A stretch of DNA of 64,000 nucleotides from Rhizoctonia solani. Its lineage: Eukaryota > Basidiomycota > Agaricomycetes > Cantharellales > Ceratobasidiaceae. The DNA is taken from NCBI RefSeq assembly GCF_016906535.1, contig NC_057385.1, positions 1,922,001 to 1,986,000 of the forward strand, in the 5' to 3' direction. The translations under genes and the position numbers were made by a program. Of the stretch, positions 15,458 through 25,137 are shown one piece after another. A model generated the notes under the pieces. It made no database searches. It worked only from the letters and a program-made list of their open reading frames with translations, and was not told the origin of the DNA. The stretch's first letter is position 1. The number at the start of each line of letters is the position of its first letter.

Positions 15458-16334
15458 ATGTCTCGGAAGGAGGTTTCAGTACTTGTAGTATGTTTAGGTG
15501 CGTAGCCTTCAGTACCTATCTGGTTACACCAGTGCGATTGATTAAGGTCAATAACCAGGCAATATCTGTCGAAGGTATTCTGGATTGTTCATGATCGTGG
15601 GATTCAATGCGAGCGTTGACTGAATAGCCCCATGGGTCATGCAGTTCTCGAACATGAAGCAAAGAAACGCGAGCTACCCGTTGTAGTCGATAGCGCGGTG
15701 AGCATCTAATTAGCATGCTCAGAAACTATCCACCTGACCTCGGCGGCGATGGTCAGGGCACTGCAGCCTACCACGTTGGAGAACTTCCAGATGAAAGGTA
15801 TGGGGTGATGTTGCTAGAAGGCGGAGCCTTATTCTCACTCGATACATTGGGAAAAGAACTGTGTCAACTTGCAAAAAGGCATATACATCAATTGTGGCTT
15901 GCGAACGCACAGACTAACCCCTATATCTCTTAGTATTCAGTTCCGATCAATCATCACGCGCGCGCAGTAAAATCGTCCGACTTCAAGACTTTTGACTATA
16001 TTTTAGCCTCAGACAATGCGGTGTGTTGCCCCCTCCAAAATGATTATTTCAGAGAGCTAATCCCACGTGCCTCACTAGAATCTATCCAACTTGAAAAGCA
16101 TGGCTCCAAAGGATTCAACAGCGACTATTGCCTTGTTCGGAGCGTATGGCGATAACCAACCCATCGCAGATCCCTACTACGGCGGGATTGTAAGTGTTTG
16201 TGCTTTCTAATCGGGATTTATCTAACGTATGATTTATATGGCAGAGCGGGTTTGAGAAAGCATTCGATCAGTGTGTAAGATATAGTAATGGGTTCTTGGA
16301 CCAGGTTTTTGGCAAAAAAGAGAGCGTGCTTTGA
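15458..16334 (+). CDS. Low-molecular-weight protein tyrosine phosphatase, eight small exons
   Basis: Cytosolic phosphatase of the LMW-PTP/Ltp1 family. I assembled exons 15458-15497, 15559-15574, 15628-15697, 15757-15797, 15857-15878, 15934-16020, 16079-16189 and 16245-16334, giving about 158 residues, the usual family size. The product begins MSRKEVSVLVVCLG and continues NICRSPMGHAVLEHEAKK, holding the P-loop C-x5-R-S with nucleophile Cys and Arg. Next come VVDSAGTAAYHVGELPDER, TVSTCKK-YSVPINHHAR and SSDFKTFDYILASD. The conserved acid loop is IADPYYGG (general-acid Asp plus tyrosines), then FEKAFDQCVRY. All junctions keep phase; one intron uses GC-AG. No single open frame spans the gene, so ORF-based annotation would miss it. 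Catalytic residues are complete. Confidence 0.88.
15559..15574 (+). other. 16-base micro-exon carrying half of the phosphatase active-site loop
   Basis: GCAATATCTGTCGAAG is bounded by AACCAG upstream and GTATTC downstream. It encodes most of GNICRS, including the catalytic Arg. Skipping it would remove the active site and shift the frame. Confidence 0.8.
15879..15933 (+). other. Probable GC-AG intron in the phosphatase gene
   Basis: The exon ends in CAAAAAG, followed by GCATAT; the acceptor is CTCTTAG. Only this donor gives the conserved TCKK-YSVPINH joint in frame. A GT donor downstream (GTGGCT, 15894) also keeps frame but inserts five residues and leaves only a 40-base intron. Confidence 0.6.
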
Positions 16335-16986
16335 GCCTGGGGCCTAGATCGCGCGGGCGAGATAGCATCAACTTCTCTATATGCAGTGGATCTGGGGAAC
16401 TCGCCCAACACATTGCTGAAGGAAACACGTGTATGCACTTACATACTCTGTCAGCCAATTCATCACCTCTAGATTATTTGAATTGGTAGAAGACATGGGC
16501 AGTGGCGCGCTTCTTGGTGACTGGGAGAGTAGATCTGTGAGTAGACGAATAGTAAGAACCCCACCGTGCTGCAAGCGCGTTTGGGATACCAAAGGTCTAG
16601 ATCAGAAGAGTCCAAGGGATACAGAAGGATTCGATAATATTGTACACAAGAGTTACATGGTGATCTGAGAGTATTCTCCAGACTGAAAGCACAATGAAGT
16701 TACAGACAAAGACAGCGCGACATTGCTAAAGTACACTGATAGTAGACACACACAGAAATATAAGTACATTGGAAATATACACCAAACGCCTCGATCCTAT
16801 TTAAATCGGGGACAAACAGACATAACAGATTTATAGGGACAGAAGACAACAAAAACCCATAAGAAAACTTGGGAGCCTGTTGAACAATCAAGAAAGAGAC
16901 AGTGTACCTTAGTTTTGCGCGCTAATCTCTCGTAGGGCTGCATAGCATTTTCAGTCGCCAGGTGCTTGGCTTAGATCGGAGTGGCT
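16335..16986. other. Intergenic interval, no gene recognised
   Basis: Contains the convergent 3' ends of the phosphatase and of the regulator on the other strand. Short open frames near 16380-16670 on both strands have no family resemblance. The right half is A-rich. Confidence 0.4.
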
Positions 16987-18735
16987 TTAAACTCCGGTCT
17001 CGTTCTCATCTTCCGTTCGTACGCGCTTGCCGCTTCCGATATGCAGCATGTCATCCCACGTGCGTTTGACGCCACGTTCGTCCGATAGTGGAAGACCGGG
17101 CCAATCTCTCTTCGGCTCGTCATTAAGGCCAATTACGTTGGCTGGGTTTAGGCCGACAGGAGTGCTTCCGACGTTGGGTTCGAAGCCGAAGCCGAGCCCG
17201 CCCAGGCCAAGAGCGTCGACGTCATGTAGCATAAACATTGGGGACGAACTGGAAGATGGAGAAGAACAAGTTGCCGAGATGGGGGAGTAAGTTTCGGCAG
17301 GCAGAGGTTGGCGAGAATGGAATGGGGATCCAGGAGAACATAAAAGAGGGTACGAAGAGCTAGATATCCCCATATGCGGGGTTACCGGAGATTGTGTGAC
17401 ATCATCAGCATCGTCCGAGGAAGAGTCGGCACCAGGTGACACAGTACTGAATGGGTCCAAGCTAGAGTGTTTTCCACGAAGGAACTGGCTAGCACCAGTG
17501 CGCTTTTTTACATCGTCGACGATGGCATCAAGGCCTTTGCCGGTAACATGGTCCTCTTCGATCGGAGAGTCGGTGTACTTGTTTGGATGCAGACGCCGTT
17601 CCAACGCACATGCGACAGCTCGCAGACGGTCGTCGTGGGAGGCAAGCACAGAAACAGCTTCGGCACGACGAGCCCAGTAAGAGAACTGAGTGTTGGACCA
17701 GCCCGAGAGGGCGAGTACTGTGTTGCGTGTAAGAGTTACCGAGCCCGAAGGGGCGTCATTATAAGGGTGGGAAAGGGATTTGATTGGGTTATAAGGATGG
17801 CTAATAGTGCATTTAAAAGCCCTGTAAGTGTTCGTTCATTAAGATGATGCTTAGTATACCCACGGAACGAAGGTCCTGAGCACTTCTTTGACAACTTCGA
17901 CCTTTACTAAGAAGTCGACTGCGCTTGCACCAGTCGATTTGGTTTCACGGGTTTCAGATCCGTCCGAAAGGCGTCTCGGTCTCGATGGGCGCGTTCGGTT
18001 GCGTGTGGCTCCGAGTCTGCGCTCGAAGAGACGGGATGAGAATGTCTGCCATTTGTCCTCGCCTAACCGGTGACGAAGGAAATGTTCAGCGTAGGGGTCG
18101 ATCTGATTGGCGCATTGAGCCTTGGTTCTCCGAGGGAACGACTTGGACTGCCACAGAATGTATTAAGTGGGGCTCCGGAAATCCGGAATAGCATAGCAGC
18201 ATACCTTGGTATCGAAGTTGACAATTACGTCGTCGACATTCGGATGTACAACTTGGTAAAGAGAGGCAGCAGAAGGAATGTGGGTAGGAGAGTCCTCCAA
18301 GCGAGAGCACTCGGGGCCAATAATAAACTGTAACTGGAGTGGAGATGATGATACATCGGTCTGTTTGCCAGACATAGTTCGTGGCTGTGATCCAGGTTGT
18401 GACCGCAAGGCAGTCTGTTGATGATCATTAATCGTGTTCGCAGACATGGTAGTGGTCAAGATATCGTGTTCTGGTGTGGAAATGAGAATACCACGGCGGG
18501 GGTCAAGCATAGGGTGCTGTAGACCAAGAGCCGAGTCCAGTAGGTTTGGATGGCCAAACAATGCTGCGTCAAAATCTTCGAGAGCGGCCGAGTCCGAGTC
18601 GTGGGAGCGTGAAGTAAAGTGCAGGTCCAGCGGCGGCGAGTTCATCGTATGCGGATCCGCTGGGAAGAAGCTCATCGAGTGACTAAGGCCAACAGAGTCC
18701 GGGTTGGGAGTGTGTTCATGAGAGGTAGTGGCCAT
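16987..18735 (-). CDS. Serine-rich putative regulator with a homeodomain-like segment
   Basis: I do not recognise a named family. The ATG at 18735 opens an exon of about 170 residues that is acidic and Ser/Thr/Pro-rich. Introns join NFDTK to SKSFPRRTKAQ and TFVP to AFKCTISHPYNP (donor GTGGGT). The middle is basic and ordered: PYAEHFLRHRLGEDKWQTF, FERRLGATRNRTRPSRPRR and VDFLVKVEVVKEVLRTFV. It then has NTVLALSGWSNTQFSYWARR, which aligns by spacing with homeodomain helices 2-3 (LA..TGLS..QV..WF.NRR), with Tyr-Trp-Ala in place of Trp-Phe-x. The C-terminal 200 residues are again Ser/Pro-rich and end with basic clusters (GVKRTWDDM, GSGKRVRTED) that could be nuclear localisation signals. Transcription factor is a reasonable guess only. 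Confidence 0.6.
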
Positions 18736-18940
18736 GTTGAAGCGCTAATAGTAGGCGGTCAGTAGGTGATGGTAGTGGTAGTAATGCTCCATCACTTGTA
18801 GACTCACTCCTTAAGTACTGGAAACTGGGCCGAGCGATATCGTCGACTCTGAGAACCCCGTGAACGCCCCGCGTCCAGACCAGTGATGATGATCTGGAAT
18901 TTGAATACCGCCAGGAACCACGGAATCCTACCAGGCGCGG

Positions 18941-19905
18941 ATGCAATTGACCAATCCCATCATGATCATGATTTCTCGCACTCGCATTGCTGCTCTATCC
19001 ATTACTCGCCGCTTCTTCAGCACAGGCCCAGGACCATCCCCTGCAACGCCTATCATATCTGACCTGGCATTCGACGAGCTTCATACAGAGACCACCGATA
19101 GCACAGGTACAAAATTCAGCTTTGAATGCGCTTCTCTCTGTCTCACAAAATAATTCAGATAAACCACGCTTTGCCAGGGGAGAGCGAACCTGGGTCAAGC
19201 TCAGTGGGCTGCCCCGAACGATCTCTCCGGTCGACATTGCCAGGCATGTGAAAGCGTTAACATCAAACACTCCCAAACAAGGTGCATTATACTTGTGCTC
19301 CCTACCCACAGTCCTCTTCTAATCTTGCTACTAGTTCATTTGGACTATAGAAATTTCATACCTTCGGGCAGGGCATGGGTCGGGTTTACCAATTCGGATA
19401 AAACTGAACAAGCAGTTCAAGTCCTTCGAGGTTCCGTTATTGCTGGCTATACAATTCGAGCTCAGAAGACCGATGAACAAAACTTGGTCAACGCGGGACT
19501 TCCACCCCGCACAAGAGGCCCTAGGGGTAGAGCCCAAGCCCAGGAACGTGGACTTGCGAGTGGCAACGGACCTGACGCCAAGTTAATCAAACGACAAAAG
19601 AACGTCTACATGTGGGGGCTCCCAGGGAGGATGCTCGAACCCGAACTTGCTAAAATTTTTGAACCTTACGGACTCCGGGTTACAGACGAGGAGCCCCGGT
19701 CAATTCAAAAGCTAGAAAGGTATGTCGATCGTCAGCACTTGCTCTCACAGGGGTTAACCCCACATATCCCTACAGGAAAGCCCCAACTTCACGTTTTGTG
19801 GTTCGCCTAATGACGACCGCTGGGGCACATAGACTTGTTCGAGACTTTCATATGACTGAGAAGTTTGGGGCAGGGTATTTGGTGCATGCTCGTGTTGTAT
19901 ACTGA
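18941..19905 (+). CDS. Mitochondrial RNA-binding protein with two RRM-like domains
   Basis: Four exons. Start candidates are ATGs at 18941, 18962 and 18968; the last gives MISRTRIAALSITRRFFSTG, a strong mitochondrial presequence. RRM-like unit 1 has TWVKLSGLPRTISPVDIARH and GRAWVGFTNSDKTEQAVQVL, i.e. RNP2 and RNP1 positions with the second helix. A basic linker (RTRGPRGRAQAQ) follows. Unit 2 begins KNVYMWGLPGRMLEPELAKI, crosses an intron and continues TSRFVVRLMTTAGAHRLVRD. Exon 2 reaches exon 3 through acceptor CTACTAG, giving KQ-VHLDYRNFIPSG. The stop is TGA 19903-19905, only 79 bases from the stop of the convergent CBP20 gene. Role in mitochondrial RNA metabolism is inferred from targeting plus RRM folds. 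Confidence 0.75.
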
Positions 19906-19984
19906 CACGTTCCCATGCGAGCTCTTCGCTGGGACCCGTGTAGCCAATCTAATACATACATGCTGATCGCTCATATGACTGGAA

Positions 19985-20970
19985 CTATGATTCCCCGGAT
20001 CTCGTATCCACATCATCGTTCTCTCGCATGCGCTGAGGCTATTCAAACCGAAGAGAAGTTTAGTGAATGATAAACATTGTACGCTCTCACGTACATTTGG
20101 TTCCATTTCATCATCATCCTCGCGCTGACGTTTGTAAGGATTGTCGTTTGCTTTGGAACACACCTGAGTTAGAAATTCGGCTGCAGCACCAGAGTTTACG
20201 CTACATACCGTGCTTCCATTCACCGCCTCCACCAGCAGTACTGGTCTGGTGTTCGTACACCACTTCGCGGCGCTCTCGTTGTGCTTGGGCACCCCATCCG
20301 CCACGCCCGGCGTCATAATCCTGACGCAATTCATCTCGGACCTGAAAACGAGAAGGTCCAGGATCAATCCGCCCGATCATTAGAGAAGCGTTGCCGGCAT
20401 ACCTGACCACCGCTCTTCCCTCTACCGTACTGCCTTCCTTCCCGGTATCCCAAGTCCAAATCGCATCGGACAATTCTCTCGTCCAGCTTGGTCCCAGATA
20501 TATAACGTACCGCAGCCGTGGCTTCCGCATGCGTATAGTATTCAACGAAACAGAATCCACAGGGTGTTCTGTGAGAGAACATGCGTTAGGACAAGCTGCC
20601 GGAACTAGGTAGGGACGGGATGTACCGTGTATTCCGGTCCAATCCCATGATGATTCGCTTCACTCCTCCTCCGTCCTCCGGAGAAGCGCATTTTTGAAAG
20701 AGGTCGTATATTTGTTCTTCGGTGGTGTAGAACGAAAGATTCCCGACCTGTTTTAGGGTATCAAGTAGTTCAGCGATATATTTGACTGGCCTAACAACAA
20801 AACACACATAAAGTGTTGAGCTTCGATCCAACAGTTCCTGTGTCTTTTGCGCGTCGAGCTATTAAAGATATGAATTTGGTTGAAGCATATTTCTGTCGCA
20901 TCACGCTTACCCGTGACTGGGAATCCCTGTAAGTTGAGGCCTGATCCAATGGGTTAACTACCTGCGCCAT
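19985..20970 (-). CDS. CBC2: Nuclear cap-binding complex small subunit, CBP20
   Basis: Binds the m7G cap of nascent transcripts with CBP80. The ATG at 20970 gives [20 protein letters not shown], then an exon [17 protein letters not shown] and the [54 protein letters not shown] and [19 protein letters not shown]. The tail [20 protein letters not shown] is the conserved cap-clamping segment. Two more introns lead to EDDDEMEPN and [17 protein letters not shown]; the stop is TAG 19985-19987. Compared with animal CBP20 there are about eight extra residues (ASPEDGGG) between the first helix and KRIIMG, and a longer acidic C terminus. Cap-stacking tyrosines are present. Confidence 0.93.
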
Positions 20971-21204
20971 GGTCGGTGGAGTTGAAGAAGAAGCGCCAAC
21001 AACAACTCTCCAGTGGCAGTGCCGAATGTGGGGGGAAGCGCCGGATCCTTGGTTGAGCAGGGTTCAGTCTCGACGTGTCGTGTCCATTTCAGTACACGGC
21101 GCAGCACACACAACGATTGTACGCCATACTGAACCTCTGTTGGCCCACCTTAAACACTAGGTGTCCAGAGCTTATTGGAACGAGAGAAAAAAAGGCGTCA
21201 CGAA

Positions 21205-22502
21205 ATGCTCGCGCGCATTTTCACTCTTTCGTTGGGACTTTTAGCCCTCCCACTTGCTTGTTTAGCGAACCCGACACAGACCAAACTTGCCTCTCTCGCC
21301 GCAAAGAACGGAGGAGTGATCAAGCTTGACTCTGAACTATATGACGTTATTACCGCCAAGGATAGGGAATGGAGCGTAGTGGTGCAATTGACAGCCATGG
21401 GGGACCAATTCAAGTGCGAACCTTGCAGGTAAGCGCTCCTTCATATTCCTTATGGATATCGGTTGTATACATGGTCGTACACCTAGCGTGGCCCGTGTGA
21501 CTCGAAGAGAACTCTTAGAGGGGTACTAATGTCTTATTGCATACAGGCAGTTCAATCCTAACTTCAATGCAGTTGCCAAGTCCTGGCACTCCAAGGTCCC
21601 CGCGGATAAACGTGACACCCACTTCTTTGCAACTCTGGACTTTGCGGATGGAAGAGACGTTTTTGCTAGGGCAAGTACATGCGCGTACCACACGAGGATG
21701 GACACCTGACCATACTCTCATATAGTTGGGATTACAATCTGCTCCCTTTGTCAATTTCTTCTCAGCTGCAAAAGGGCCAAACAAGAAGCCAGGAAAGCAA
21801 GACTCATGGTCATACGATTTTAATACATTGTACGTATCTTTCGTATCCCCGTCGAGTCTAACTGACACAGCCCTTTCAGCTCCTTTGACGCTGCGACGTT
21901 CGCCCAAAAGATCTCAGAGCACACCATCGTTCCCGTTCCGTATCGCGCACCGCCCAATTATGCGCTCATAATAAACATCGCTTCTATCATTGTTATCGGG
22001 GGTCTTGCAGCGCACTTCTCATACAAATACTTTGGCCCGATTATCTTCTCTCGCTGGACTTGGGCGTTTGTTGTAGTCCTCACCATGCTCACCTTTACAT
22101 CTGGACACATGTTTGTCAAGATTCGGGGTATGCCATCGACTATGCGTGGACAATGGATCGCTGCAGGATATCAAAATCAATATGGAGCTGAGGTGTCTGT
22201 CATTGGTGGCATTTGTGAGTCGCTGTGCTGCGGATGGTCCCTCAATACTGATGCCACGCTTCCCGCAGATGGTGCACTCGCTTTTGCGCAGCTCATGCTT
22301 ATCTTCGGAGTACCTCATGCGAAGAATGCTGGCAGTCAAAGAATGTCAATTTACATATTTTCGTTCCTTATGATCATCGTATTTAGCATGCTGGTGTCAC
22401 TCTTCCGAATTAAAAATCCTAGTAAGTCAGGCCACATATTTTATCGCTCATATAAACTGATCACACAAACTCCCAGGTTATCCTTTCCGCATGCTATTTT
22501 AA
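21205..22502 (+). CDS. OST3: Oligosaccharyltransferase subunit Ost3/Ost6
   Basis: Thioredoxin-fold subunit of the ER oligosaccharyltransferase; its redox CxxC holds substrate cysteines while nearby Asn sites are glycosylated. The ATG at 21205 starts a signal peptide (LARIFTLSLGLLALPLACLA). The lumenal domain follows, with QFKCEPC as CxxC motif and FATLDFADGRDVFARLGLQS and APFVNFFSAAKG as thioredoxin strands (cis-Pro region). Four membrane segments follow: IINIASIIVIGGLAAHF, WTWAFVVVLTMLTF, GALAFAQLMLIFGV and SIYIFSFLMIIVFSMLVSL. A small last exon gives YPFRMLF with stop TAA 22500-22502. Introns near 21429, 21671, 21830, 22215 and 22422 are phase-consistent. An out-of-frame read-through ORF at 22085-22699 is an artefact of unspliced sequence. 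Confidence 0.92.
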
Positions 22503-22922
22503 CCAAAAGCGCATTGATGTACACATCTACTGTAAAAATGAGAATGTGTAAAATACATATCGGAGCATCACACATCCTGCCAAACGTTTACACACTACTA
22601 TATTACACCATGTTTGGAATTATGAACCTCGATCACGAAAGTGTGAAATCTCAGAAGCCTCATGTCGTAAGCCTGGGTTCGGCTCACAACCGTGTCTGAA
22701 ATGGCTCTAGGCCGCGTATTTCTACACAGAAAAAACACATCTCTGTCTGTACCTAACGTAGCCCACGGGTTGTTCCTTTTAATCAAGTCAACTGACGCAT
22801 GCACAGCTCCATAGTCAGGATCGCCAAGCAAAGACCCACAGAGCCGTTTCAAATTACCGATAGTTCGCCTGGCGGTTGATCGGACAGCTGAATACTTAAA
22901 CGGACTCCACCGAGCCCTGGTC

Positions 22923-24856
22923 ATGAACCTCGCCGCTACATCCCCCCGAGGCACATCTTACCTTCGAATTGACGATCCCCCGTATATTTTGACCCAACGA
23001 CCTGTCCCAACTCGATTCAATAGTGATCAAAGCCCATCGCCTGATCAATACGCGCCTCGAACAGCATCGATGTTGCCTCAGTTGACTAAAAATACCAGCG
23101 CCAGTGGTACTACAGCCAGTAGTACAAGCGGAAGGCTTGTTCCAAGACGGAGATTCAAGTTGTTGCTAACGTATGGGACTGATTGGTGAGTAGAATTCTG
23201 CTCCAGTTCAAAACGATCGGATGCTAATGTTGGTCGTGTGCACATTTCTCCAGGGTAGTAACAATTGTTATAATGCAAGTGTTATTTGCCTAACATACTC
23301 CTTGGGTATGCGGTGTCGTGTACTAAATTTGGCGTCCAACAGCATCATATTCTACCTACTAGACGAGATTGAAGGTTTCAAAAGACAGTTCTCCTTGACT
23401 GACACCTCTATACAGCATACGTGAGCCCAGCCGAGTTCTACCGATACCAGAAGTCTCTGCTAACTTTACGTTTTAGTTTCGCCGTCCACGAGCGTGTTCC
23501 GCCCTGGCTCCTTTATATTGTTGCGCTTATCGGTACGTGAGCTTGTCTCAGACGCTGACTTATTATTCTGACATCCAGCTTGGAACGTATAGCTCCCGCC
23601 GTAATAATGCCCATCGTAAATCTCCTCACCGTACGCTCTTGGTGGGACTGGCACAACAGTATGTGCAGATACCACATGAACCGTTGCCCTGAACATTTCG
23701 ATTGATCTTCTTTTCGGCTTGGCGCCCAGGTTGGCTGGGACGTAAGTCGTTTGGTGCATTACTTGAATGGATTCGGTATTGACAGATACGTAACATGCAG
23801 TCCTGCTGGGACTTGGTACAACAGGATCGCTTACCCAAGTAGTTAAGGTTACGGTCGGACGCCCGCGACCGGGTAAGTGTGGAGCCCAGAGCTCCCGCCA
23901 CATAGCCCTCCGCGTACATTTATTGACGATCTGTTTTGTAGATCTACTCGACAGGTGCCAGCCTCGGGCTAATGTGCAGAATGCCCCCGTCTATGGTCTT
24001 GTCACAGCCGATGTATGCACCACAGATAATCATGAGCGGTTGAAGGATGGGTTCCGTTCGTTTTTCAGTGGCCATTCAAGTTGTAAGTGCTTAGTTCCGT
24101 ATATGCGCTCACCTAACTTTATTAAACCTTGTATCAGTGACATTCGCTGGGCTCGGATTCCTTTCATTTTATTTAGCAGGAAAAATGCACTTGTTTGATC
24201 AACGTGGTCATACGGTAAGGGCATCCATCGCTCTTCCTGCTTCAGAATGATCTGATACATGGATAACGACAGGGCAAAGCGTGGATCTCCCTCGCCCCAC
24301 TTACAGGTGCTCTTCTGGTTGCTATCTCTGTGAGTCACCATTCATTCATCTTTGAGGTATTTGTATTGACCCTAGCCTTAGCGTACGATGGACTATAGAC
24401 GTAGGTTTTACTTATCTAGTCTTTTTTCTCCAAACTAATATAGAGTAAATAGATCATTGGCAAGATGTGCTTGTAGGCTCTATTGTTGGTATGTGATGTT
24501 TTATATTTACTAGACACAATGCTAAACTCTACTTATCAGGCCTTGTTCTTTCCTATTTCAGCTACAGGCAATACTACCCCAGCTTGGCATCCCCATTCTC
24601 CCACCGACCATACTCGCCCCGTATTCCTCGATACGAACAAGATCAGGCTGGTATCCCGAACTCCGAGCCCACGATAACTGTTACACCTCCTGCCGAATCT
24701 GGGCCCGCTCCAGTTGGCGAGTCAATCGAGCTGGCAGGTACTGTCAAGCGTGGAGGACAGGATCTCTCAGATATGTATAAGAAAGAAAGAGAAGGAGAGC
24801 GTTCTCAGAACCAGCAAGATGCAGTAGTTCGTGGAGACGCATCTCAGCAAGTATAA
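22923..24856 (+). CDS. PAP2-family lipid phosphatase, DPP1/LPP1-like
   Basis: Integral membrane phosphatase acting on diacylglycerol pyrophosphate, phosphatidate or related lipids. A Ser/Thr-rich cytosolic head of about 70 residues precedes the first membrane segment (WVVTIVIMQ...). The three PAP2 signature motifs are in order: KVTVGRPRPDLL (C1), FFSGHSS-LTFAGLGFLSF (C2, with catalytic His) and RTMDYRHHWQDVLVG (C3, nucleophile His). They are split over about ten short exons, one junction falling right after GRPRP and another after SGHSS. A hydrophobic VGLVLSYFSYRQYYP follows C3, then a hydrophilic C-terminal tail of about 90 residues rich in Pro, Glu and Gln. The stop is TAA 24854-24856. Membrane topology matches DPP1; the tail is longer than in yeast. 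Substrate preference cannot be read. Confidence 0.88.
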
Positions 24857-25137
24857 TTTGTCTGTTTCTCCTAGTTGCACTCCTTACATTATGGACACTT
24901 TTGGGACTCCGCTCTGCATACTTACGGTTATTGCGATTCAACATTTTTTTTACTGCTTCCCATCAAAACTCAAGTGTTGTAGATCATGACGTCAATATCT
25001 TGTCATTTGTCGCATAATATAACCAAACATAAGCAGTGAAGAAAATCAAGTGGGACGGAAGGCAAAATCAATAACTTAGTAAATAATTCAAGACGACTTG
25101 GTCCAGAAAATGGTATCAAGAAGTGACAAGGCAGGAT

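Noticed and set aside
22085..22699. 204-codon + strand ORF overlapping OST3
   Set aside because: It shares part of the OST3 frame but then reads through introns and beyond the true stop; spliced OST3 explains the sequence better.
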